This document shows positions 26,801 to 38,800 of a DNA stretch of 64,000 nucleotides, one piece after another. The stretch covers positions 34,825,701 through 34,889,700 of the forward strand of contig NC_030678.2 of assembly GCF_000004195.4 (NCBI RefSeq). Reading direction: 5' to 3'. The notes beneath the pieces were generated by a model. That model was not told where the DNA came from, did not search any database, and worked only from the letters and a program-made list of their open reading frames with translations. Position numbers and translations under genes: made by a program. The first letter of the stretch is position 1, and each line of letters opens with the position of its first letter. The stretch is from Xenopus tropicalis (lineage: Eukaryota; Chordata; Amphibia; Anura; Pipidae).

Positions 26801-29800
26801 CCTTGGGCTCCTCAATGCAGTAAAAGGACTGGAACTTTCTGGATGGATACAGTGCTGCCTATGTTAGGCAGTTCTGTATTCATGGTGGGCAGGCTGAGAG
26901 TGGCCCACAGCCATACCCCAGTCTGGCCCCTACCCCCACCTAATCTTCAACTCTAAATTATGTGCAAGCTAGGGAGCTCTGAAAGGCACAAGGTGCTTAA
27001 AAGCCCTGTAGTTATCACTGAGGAGGTGGTAAGGACAAGGCTTTGCACCCTGTGACGTCTGGACCTCCCTAATTTGTACATCTAAATAAATGCAAATTAG
27101 TAAATGGATAGGAACTTTGTTGGGTATACCCAGTTCGAAGTTTGAATTCAAAATAGACCCTGGCATTTCAAGTACACAGAGGCCCAAACAGCCCCCCACC
27201 AGCCCAATAAACCCACAGATAGCCAGTCTGGGTCTGGATATGCTTATGTACCTTTCTGCCTGCCCCTTTATACTGTAACTTCAAAAAACATGATGGCTTT
27301 TACCATTTTTGTACTTGGAATGTTGCTTTTGTAGGGAAAGCAAAAATACCAACAACAAAATAAATCAAAATACCATGGACAAATCTCTGCAGTATGACAC
27401 ATCTGTAAAATGCTTTGTGTGGCAGCATTAGTCCAACACATTTAACCACCTGTTATTCATATGTAATTATAATGAAATAAAACATTGTACAACAGAATAA
27501 TAATATATCTAGTAAGTTTTATATTATCAGCACTGATTTCTATTCCAGTTAGGCAATGAATGTATAGAAAAGAATTCCACACTAGAACATACTTGAATCC
27601 CAAAAACATGAACTGGAGCCATAACCAGGATAATGCCAGAAGTACAAACATTGTAGGAAATGCAAAACCAAACCAGGAGGCAAAATTGATGACATTATTG
27701 TTCTCTGGAAAGAGCCTGCAAGAAAGAAGAATGAGAATAAAATGGACTGTAGGATATAAACCAAAACACAGGTAGCATAAAGACTTCTGCATGAAAGGAC
27801 ATCACAAAAAATAAATAATACTGCATGTACCCATGCAGTAGATAAAGGCTAAACTTCTAGACTTGCTATAAATCCCACCAGCCTCGTCCAGCTGTTTCTC
27901 ACCCCTGCACTTATGCAAACTGCATTGCAATACAATGTCCCTGTATGAGCTATCACTCTTCTTTTCTGGAAGATCAAGACTCACCAGCTGCATGAACAAG
28001 AGATCCACGTGCAAGTCTTCTTTGTCTTTATTAGTGCCAACAATCATGTTACCCCTATCAACATATACTTACATTTCTAATGGCTTTATTACTTTTATCT
28101 TATCATGCTGCCAAGGCTACATCAGAGCCATGTAATGTAATGCCTGCACATAACGCAGTACCTATTGATGTGCCATAGCTATATAACGTTTGACACAGAG
28201 CCTGTGGGTTGCTTCAGTAATACATGGATCGATGGATGGGGTCTATTATATGTAATGCTTTGGCATTTTCCTAATAAGCAGTCACTCTGTAACCTGGGTC
28301 ACCATGCCTTATGCTACTAAAATATTTGAATATATTAAAACCAATAGGATTATTTTGCCATTAAAATAGCTTTATGCTATCATAGTTAACTTCTAGTGTT
28401 AGATACTGTTTTATTGCAGAAAAAAAGTAAATCAGCCAACACTATTGGCATTGCCATTGCCTGTTTAACATATACAGTAGGTGAGTTTAGCCATCTGATA
28501 TATAAATAGTTCAGAATGGAATCTATACTGCCTTTCAGTACAGTTCCATTTCCCAGTGGAGGCTTACTATATCTTACCCTTACTATATATAAGACTGCTA
28601 GTTTTCTTTGACTTTTAGGCATGACTTGAGGACTAAAAGGGGTCCACCTGCCCTGCCTGGCATCTGACTGAACTCTCAAGTTTCCAAGTACCTACTCGTC
28701 CATTTGTCCTTTCATTACAAGGTTTGGGGTAGTGCCAGTTAATGTTGCAATTCCACCAATGCTGGCAGAATAACAGACACTAAGGGTCATTCCTTTGCAG
28801 ATCTTCAGGTGCTTCTCCAATCTAAGTTTCTGCTTCTCTTCCTTTTGTTTTTCATCCTCAAGTTCTATCACTATTGGGCCAATACCTGCAAAAGAATTAA
28901 GGAAAGAAGTAAGCACCATAGACTGGATAGTCATTTGGAACATAATACACATGAGTTATTGTGTCTTGTGTAAGGTTTTTATCATTATATTAATAGAACA
29001 ACTAAAGTCCCAAAGTAAATGTATTGGAAGAAAATACCAGCCTTTCTACCTCGTTTGTCTTTATCCCTATTAATAGCAATTTTGGTAGTTTGATTGCTAT
29101 TCCAATAAAGGTGTTGGGCTACACTTAGGGGGTGATTAATCAACGTCAATTTTTTTTCATGATTCCGCTAATAAAAACTCGAATTCGAATTACAGCTTAA
29201 AAACTTGAATATATGGTATTTATTGCCAAAAACTCAAAAACTTAAATGAAAGCTTCACCATCTAAAAACTGGTTAAGTTTAAAGTTTATATAGAAGTCAA
29301 TGGGAGTTGTACTAGGCAAACTCAAGCCATTTTTTCAATTTGAGTTTTTCAAATTTTTGTAAATAAGTGAGCATTCAATATGCTAGTTTATTTGATTTAG
29401 AAAAACAAACTCACATTCACAAACTCGGAAATTGATAAATAAGCCCATTAGTGATACAAAAGATTATCCCAATGACAATTTGGCTCAAAAAATAGCATGG
29501 AATGAAATTGTTAAGTTTAATTTGTTGGAATTTTTACCCTCATCCTAAATGTTGAGTATTCTGTTCCTCACATTGATAGAAGTCGAGTTTGGTGCTACTG
29601 CCTATATTTTGTATCTGTTTAATACTCACTTTCTTTTTCTAGCTTGGAAGGCTCAGGATCTTTAGTACTATCTTGCATCTCAAATCCCTCGTTTACAGTA
29701 GCATAAGTGTTTTCTACTGCCAGGATCATTTTCCCATTTGGCAATACTGATTCATACATGCTATTATCCATTCCATTCACATTCTTTTTTGTTTCTTCTG

Positions 29801-32800
29801 ACGGCTTGTCCACTCTCTCTTCCGAGGTGTGAAGCTGCTGCAGCACAGCCTGTGCAATAGGTATCATCATGGCCGTTGTGGCTGTGTTACTGATCCACAT
29901 GGAAAGGAAGGCTGTGACCACCATGAATCCAAGAAGCAGGCTGTAATGTAAATAAGCAAAGCTAGGACTCAGTCACAGTCAAAGAACAAGTTTGCAGTCA
30001 CCATAAAGGTGGCCATACACGTAACAATTACGATCTTTCCTGCGACCATTGGTCACAGGAAAGATCGTTCCCACCTTCCATAGATGTTCAGGGCTGAACC
30101 GGCAGATATGGAGGTAGAAACAATAGAAATTCTACCTCCACCTGCCGATTCAGCACTAAACGTAGACTTTAATGATGATTGCAGCCTTTGCAATATCAGT
30201 CATTTTGTCGAGGCACCATAAAACGCACCGAATATTGTACGAAACAAGGTTTTGTATGATAATATCAGTCCGTTAATGGTGGACTTAAGTTTGGTATCCC
30301 TCTAATTAAATCACTGCATTTTCCTAGCATTGTTCTGCTTCAGTCCCACTGTATTATAGTAGCTATAGTAAAATCACAATCATTTTTTGGTTTTTGGTTA
30401 AAAATACCCCATAACTGGAGCAGCAGATACATGAATTCTTATTATAGCAGAAAATAAAATGTTTTCTATCCATTTATAGATATTTACCACCAACTCCATC
30501 ACATTCCAAGCCCTACAATCATGGCCTCTCATTGCTGCTACAAAGCTGAAATATAGATTCATACAAACTATGTGTACAGATAATTGTGTGAAAACTGTGT
30601 GAAAGATAATTTAGAAAGTGTATTAATGATTCTAACATTTTATAAGTGTAGCAGTGGTAAGTGGAGTACTCTAGGGTCACATGTTACAGATGAACCTATT
30701 CTAATTAACTTTTTATTTGGTCTTCATTATGCCATTTTGGATATTTATTAATTATTAACATTCTTTCCAGACAGCAGCTGAAAATTAAAAATAAAAAACA
30801 AACAACAAAACATCTAAGAGGTTTTCACTTTTATTGTCATTCTTATTCTTTAAAGTTTATTGTTATTTACAGGCCCTTTACTGTTCATTGTTTATTATTA
30901 TTTCAAAGCTGCATTCTAGTAACTAGGTATATTAATCCATAGCAAACAGATGGCAGTTAAATTAATAAGCCTGAGAACTACAGAACAGAAAAAACATTAA
31001 AAAATAACATTGAAGACCAGCAATGTGTGGGAATTCTGCAGTCTATAACAAGTTAATTTTAAGGTCATGTGATTTTCTTTCATCATTTTCTCATAATGCA
31101 CCCATTTCCAAAGATTTATAATAACCATCTCCCCTTTTTAAAAAAAATGGTAAGGCACCATGAATAATGTGGAATAAACTAACGCCTTTGCTACAAAAGG
31201 GAGGTCTGTGTTTTCAAATCTGTGTTTATATTTTGTAGCTGCACACATTCATTATATGTACTCATGGTGTAACTTGGACTCAGATAACCTAAGACCCCAC
31301 TACTGGCACTAGAAGTATTCTCATTAGACATCTTCCAGGTCAGTCAGGTAGTGAGTTCTTTAAAGGAATGGGTAAACATGTATTTTTCAAAATCAGTTTC
31401 TCCAGCAGAATCCTGCAGAATCTTGCAGAATCCTGCATATAGTCTTTATTTCCCATGTGCCCTCAGTCATGTGACGGTTGAGATGGCTGCCTACACACCA
31501 ATATTACAGCTAAAAAGAATTGGTTCAAGAATAAAACTTTAAATGGTAGAATCAATTATTTGCAAAGTGAATAGTGTGATATAGTAATAAGAAATATATC
31601 AAAAAATCACGACAGAATCCCTTTAAACTCCATAGTTGATGATGGTTCCCATTTGGGTATGGTCGAAGGTGCTAACTCTGTACCCTATTAAATCCAATCT
31701 TTTCTTTCCTAAGTAAGCACTATGGGCCAACCTCTAACATATTTATAATCTTTTTGATTTTATATATGAAATATTTTGGGGAAATTCTGATCTATTCTGA
31801 ACTGGGTTCTCATGATCCGTTTAGTCAACAAAGACCAAGAACTTCCCTTGTTCTGTCTTTTTCAGAACACATATCCAGCACAGTTCATCTCAACTGCAAT
31901 TACACTAACCCAGCCATTGTGGTCCATCATCCTTGCCAAGCTGACCTTGGTTATGTACAGTATAAATATTTGATGGAAATATCTCCAACTTCCTTTTAAT
32001 TGGAATTTAATAAATAGAGGCTGATAACAAAAGATCTTTCAGAGAAGGATTAGGAGAAATATTCTAGCTGTGTTTATTATTTTTTAGTCTCCTGCAGAGA
32101 GAGAGAGAATAATACAAAGTAACTGCATCATTAGTACAATAACACAATACAATTGGGTTGCAAATGTTGTGAAGTAAATGTGACCTTGGTATATATGAAA
32201 AAGAATGGGGTGGCATCTCAACTCTGCATTATCCTGCATTGAAGACCCTCTTGGCTAAGAACTCAGCAAGCTAGCACTCACAAACAAAAAAGGAAATTGC
32301 CATGTCTTGGATGGGCTCTGCCCCTACTACACTTACCTTTTTTCTGCTTGCATTGGTTAACACAGTATTACCTCTAATTATACAAATACCTTTCAAGGGG
32401 GTAATTTCAAAACAATCTGTCAGTTTTGGTAATAGGCACCACTGGGGGAATCCTGCAAATACACTTGTATGTTTAATCCTCTTAAAGAAAACATATAGCA
32501 TACCTGAACCCCCCTCCTCAATCTTGTAGGCAATAATGAATAATATATTGCGTGGTTTTCACTTTGGGCTAAAAATGTTCATTATCTTTAAAAATGTCCC
32601 CTTTACTGTAGCTCCCTTATAGATCTGCTACATGTCTGTGTTTCAGAGGAGGGATAGACGTGTCCCCAATAACAGAACTATACCTCCCCGGGCCTGGGTG
32701 CAGTACATCTGAGCCATACTAACTGATGTTCTCTCTAATGCTTGACCTAATACCTTTGCTAATCAATTTTTATTTTACCTTTGTGTAAATAATAATATAC

Positions 32801-35800
32801 CGCCTTTTAATATGGTAGCATGTTAAGAGGTGAAGAAACAGTGGTTGGCTTTTAAAACAGCTGTATCCACCGTTTACAATTCATATGGAATAATACACGC
32901 ACCACCTAAAAATGCAAGTTTCCAATAGGTTCTTCTAGACTTACAGGGCAGGTTTAACTCCAACAATCAGCAGCACTCTTAGGGCAATGCGTTTATGCAA
33001 ATTCCATTTCTCCACCGATATCGCAACCAGCAGCCCGCCAATGAACAGCATGTTCGTGTCTTTCAGATACTGGCTGCACACCTGCAATTCCAGAACACTG
33101 ATATAAGCATTGATTGTCTATAACTAAGTCTGGACAATATTTTAATCATAAACAGACAAGAACAATCAATACAAATTCTCTGGGCACGTTTTACTATCAT
33201 CAATTCTCTGCAATTGTGTACATATTCAAAAACATGTTTATCGTCCCAAGTTATAGAATTACCAAATGATTGTAAGGACTTTGTGCACACCGGCGGATCC
33301 ACACCTCACTGCCTTTGTGCCACTGCATCATTGTATCAATCTTCCTATTACTGGATAAGAATTCTTGTTGCTTGCCCTGACCTCCTGCTTGTCTGTGGAT
33401 TGTTATGTACAATATGCTGTATGTATTTATATATGTTTTTGGATGTATCTTTGATACTGATTGTCATTCTCATTTTCTTAGGAGGGTTGGATCTCTACTG
33501 GTGTGTCTGAAGCCCTAAAAAGCGCATTGATCTATAAGTTCTCTGACAACAGCTGTGAGATAGCCTCTTTGAATACATCCTAGACTTAACAGTACACTAC
33601 AGCCACCACAGCCATGCCACAGTAGAAACCCCCCACCCCTAATGTTTTACCTTGATCAGTTGTCAATAGCTGCTGCCTCCCTGCTTGGTTATATTATCTA
33701 AAAATCTTGGTCACTGCAATAGTTGTATATGCTCACCATCTCTATAAAGATGTCTAAGCTATTAAAAGCTTAAGACTACCATTAAAGGGGTAGGAAAATG
33801 CAACCTCAGTACCTCTGTAAACCTTGCATATAGGTAAACAGTTATGGTGACTTTCTTACCATGGATGTGGAGGATTACCAAATAAATTAGTTAAAAAAAA
33901 AAAATTTCAAATGTAGAAAATGCTGGTAAAATGTGCATTTTGATTGCTGCTACTTGCCCCATTCAAGTGAATAGGGAGCTCCATCTGTAGCACAACACCC
34001 TGGCTCCTTTACTGACAATCCATAGAGCTCTCTTTCAAGTGAAAATAAAGCAAAGTGAGACAATTAGCCAATTATACATTACAAGCATTTTTCTGAATAA
34101 TAAGATGGAGGAGTTACGGTAAAAAACTGCTGATAAACAAGTATATTACCGCTGTGGAATCCATGATGCCCATCATTGGAAAAAGCAAGACTGGAAAAAG
34201 CGCAGTGACGGCCAGAGGAAGAGCTTCTGTGCACCAGAATAACGCCATCACAATGATCACAAAGCCGCAGCTTGCCTCCTGTTATGCAAAGGGAAACACA
34301 ACAAATCCAATCAGGGTTCCACTAGATCAGTGCTGTCCAACTGGCGGCCCGCGACCCCCCTCTGTGTGGCCCCCCACCTGTCTGGCTGCTTTGATGGCTT
34401 ACTCTTGTGTAAGCTTTAAATGGTATCAGTACTGAGATTAACTGCCCTCCCTGCATGGTTCTCACCTCAGATTCAGGCTGTAATCAGGCTGTATTGTTTA
34501 AACATGTAATCCCCTGTGTTGTTCACACCTTTTAGTTTCTGCATTGTTCACCCCCTGCAGTGTTCACACCTCAGGCTCAGGCTGTAATCACCCCCATTGT
34601 TCCCCTGTTCACACCTCAGAAACCCACAAATAATACCTGCACACTACAAAAAGAACATATTGGTACTGCAATTAAAAAGTTTTTTAATATATAGTTATTG
34701 TGCAGACTGTAGGAGCAGTGCCAGCATTGTGTCACTGTAGGCTGCCTGTGTGTGCCATACACACAGGCAGCATAGGGCAAGCAGAGTATGGCACACACAG
34801 GCAGGATAGGGCAGGCAGAGTATGGTACACACAGGCAGAGTATGGCACACACAGGCAGGGTAGGGCAGGCAGAGTATGGCAGGTTTTTGCTGTACTACAA
34901 CCATTAATATGGGTATGGTCATTTGATAACACAGGTGTGGTTTGAAGTGGGTGTGGTTTCAAAAAGGGGAGTGGTCAAAACTGGCTTCCATTATCGCCCC
35001 TCCACCACATAGGTCGGAAAAATTCCGGCCCTCGGTACCACAGAAGTTGGACAGCACTGCACTAGATAATTCACAAAATGCATCAATACAATCAACCGTC
35101 TGAAAACCTCCCCCCAAAAAAACAGTTTGCACTTGTATCTAAGAAAACAGCGGGTATACAATACAAGACTGAAAAATGAAACACCCATTTATACACTGGT
35201 AATAGTAAAGGTACCTTGCAAAGGAAATCTGGAGCCATTTATTTACCTTTTTTCTGAGAAATGGAAATGCTGGGAGATGAAAAACATGGTGGATAAATAT
35301 GTTTGAGGATCAAGGCCAAAAATGATAATTTAATAAAGAACAGTTTACTATTAAAGCATATTTTAATTTCTGTAAAACTTAATTAAAGGAAGGATTGTGT
35401 TTTTCCCCAATGCACTGTGTCTCTAAGCTGCACTTGCTGTTCACATACACAACCCTTTGCACTACCTAAATAGTGTGCAATAATTGGCATACAAGAGGGG
35501 CAGATGATTAGCACACTGCTTGTGTCTTGCATTAGTAAAGGAGCACTCAGGAGTACATTTGTGGGTAGCACACTTAAAATAAAAAACAGATCTACATTAG
35601 AAATGTACCATACAGTAGTTGTAATTTGTTTTCTTGGGAAGGTTTGGATTTAGGACTAACACAGCACAACTCTATTCCCCAAGCACAAGAATGTTGGCTG
35701 CTAGGGAGCAGAGCACTACAAGGAAGTTTGCTGTACAGCTGGCACTGCGGGTATGCCGACCTGAGCTAGGTGCATTTAACTGGAACTTAATAATGACTCA

Positions 35801-38800
35801 CACTGTTTATTTTTCCAGCAATTTTTCAATATGTACCTTGTGTGTCTTTGCCAAAACATTTACAGTTAATTTGTTCTTTTCTCCGATGAGCCACAAGTGC
35901 CAACACCAGGGAACAATGTAAATACTGAATACAGTTGTTTGTGACACCTAGCCTATTATAAGTATGTATGTATATCTTTATTTATAAAGCGCTAATTATG
36001 TACGCAGCGCTGTACAGTAGAATACATTAATACAAACAGGGGGTTATTAAGATAATAGAGAGAATAGGGTCATTTGGCCCTGGGGGCAAACAATTGCATC
36101 AGAACGACGGGTATAGGCGTCGGTCAGTTCAGGGACCGCATCAACGAGCTGATGTGGTCCCCCGATCCAATTTTTAAACCTGCCCGATCGATATCTGGCC
36201 CTTTAAAAGAGGACCCTGATTGAATACACTTGCTGTAAGTTGGATGCATGGATCAAGTATTTGTGTGCAGTCATGTATCCAACTTGCAGTATGTGTATTC
36301 AGAAAGTGCCCTTTATTTAAAGGGGTGACATGGCGACCCTAAAATTGAGGCCCCTGGATAAGGCAACTGGGGATTTAGGAAACATCTATAATTATAATCA
36401 ACTCCTTTAAATAAGGAGTTTGCTGTTAAATAAACCACTGTGGTTTGGAGGTACAAGGATGCCTTTCACTTAACATGGAAGATGTTACACCCCACCCCAT
36501 GGCTCTGGAATTAAGCTGCTGGGGTTTTAAGAGGTTTTCAGAGATTAGCATTCATATCATTTGCTGCCCCAGAGGAGCTTACTATCTCATTCACACACAC
36601 TATGGTCAATTTAGTAAATTAACCTGCCTGTATGTTATTAGAGCGTGGGAGGAAACTGGAGTAGCTAAAGGAAACACACAATGGGTTAGGTCAGGGATCC
36701 CCAACCTTTTATACCCGTGAGCCACATTCTAATGGAAAAAGTGTTGGGGAGCAAAACAAGAATGAAAAAAGTTCCTGGGACTGCAAATAAGAGCTATAAT
36801 TAGCTATTTGGTATCCCTCTATGTGGACTGGCAGCCTATAGAAGGCTCAGTTTAGCTTTACACTGGGTTTCATGCAATCAACACTTGCATCCAAGCCAGA
36901 AATTCAAAAATGAGCACCTGCTTTGAGGCCACTGGGAGCAACATCCAAGGGGTTGGTCAGCAACATGTTGCTCATGAACCACTGGTTGGGGATCACTGGG
37001 TTAGGTTATATGTGTAAAAATGCCCTTCAATGAAGCATAAATATATAATGAATCATACTTTATATGGCCTTGCCACTTTCTAGCACCTACGGAATGAGTT
37101 AGGAAGGGACTAGATTCTCTGAAATCATTGTTTTTTTCTCTTCTAACCTCCACTCATACATAGCTGCTTGTCCCAAAGCAACAGCATAAGCCTACTAGTC
37201 TCGGCATGGCAACGTTTTAGATAAGCTAATCAGTGATTGTCATGAACTTGCAATCAGTGAAGGCCGGCTGAATGACTGAATGAGTTGTATAATACAACAA
37301 AGAAAATAAATGTTGGGATTTAGGAGCACAGTGATAAAACATGAACTCAGAAACCATAAGAGCTTATGAGCAATATCTCCGCACCCCACGGAAACATATT
37401 TGTGTATCTGTATGTTGCTGAACTAAAATTACAGACCAGAGTGAAGCCTATTCCAAAGAGATAAGGACACATTCCTTGTGTCCTGGCTTTGCAAAATACT
37501 GGCCAAATCATGACTCTATTAAAGGAAAATATGTTAATGGAAGGCGAGGGAGGAATCCCCCCACTAGACAATATCTTCCTGCCCCTGCTGCTGGTCCAGG
37601 GTTAATCATTTGCCCCTAGCGGTGGAGGCGTTGCACAGGCTATGGCTAAACATTAGTTAATACTGAATGATTTGCATAATCGCTCACTGTAAAAATAGGT
37701 GTGCAAAATGCAAAGGTCACAGTCACTTTGCAGAAATAGCCAGAGAGGGGGCCTATGTAATTATAGCTAGAGATAATAACTGAAGGCCATGCTAATACCT
37801 ACAAACACACCGACGAGCACAGCACTTTTATGTTACAAAATAAGGCTATATACTGGATCACAATATCCCACAGAGGATTATAATACTCCCATGTGTTGTC
37901 TGCAAACTTTTACACAGTATGGAGTTTCATTATTTGCCAGAACTCATGCACCAGTATATCATCAGCAAGCGCCCACCGAACTACCCACAGTAATGCATCT
38001 GCTTGACTCATGTTAGACATCTCTGATTTATTCATTACTATGTTTTAGATGGGGCCCCATCTTTCCTGCATTGCCAGGGCCAAGCATTTCTCTATCATTA
38101 GCCTTAAAAACAGATTGCAGATATCACCAGTGACCTCTCATACTTATTGAAATATCCTTCAGATTGTAGAGTTACCCCCAAAGGCACTAAGTTTGCCTCA
38201 GTGCAGTAACTCATTGCAACCAATAAGATGTTTACTTTTAAACAGGTGACCAGCAAATGCTACCTGTTGATTGATTGCTATGGTTACTACTCATGGGCAA
38301 ACCAATTGCCATTTATTATATAACATCTTTAGTGTAAGAAATTGGGGTTGTTCCTATTTAGTTTATAGAGCTAAAGCTGGCTGCTTAAGATACTAATATT
38401 AGTGGAAGATAAGAGATAACCACACTAATCTTTGTTGTGTTATAAAGTGCATTTCAGATTAGAAACAGATGTATTTACTAAATCATACAAGAGAAGAATA
38501 TATGTGATAACCCAGTATACAATTGCTAACCTTAGTCCCCGGGCCACATCTGGTTCAGAGGTCCAGGACTGGCGCATGTGCAGTATAGACAGTATAGCTT
38601 CTGACTTCACTCGACTGCATGTGCGGCAGCCATTAAAACATAGAAAGGAACCTCTAGGAGACTGAATAAAGATGGTGATATGGTGCTCATATAGAAGGTT
38701 CCCAAAGCTGGTGCATTTTGAGGGAACAGGAGCACCATCCCAAGGTCTAAGGTTAGAGATCATATTCACTTCCCAGTGACTAGCACTTTCCTTGTCCTTT

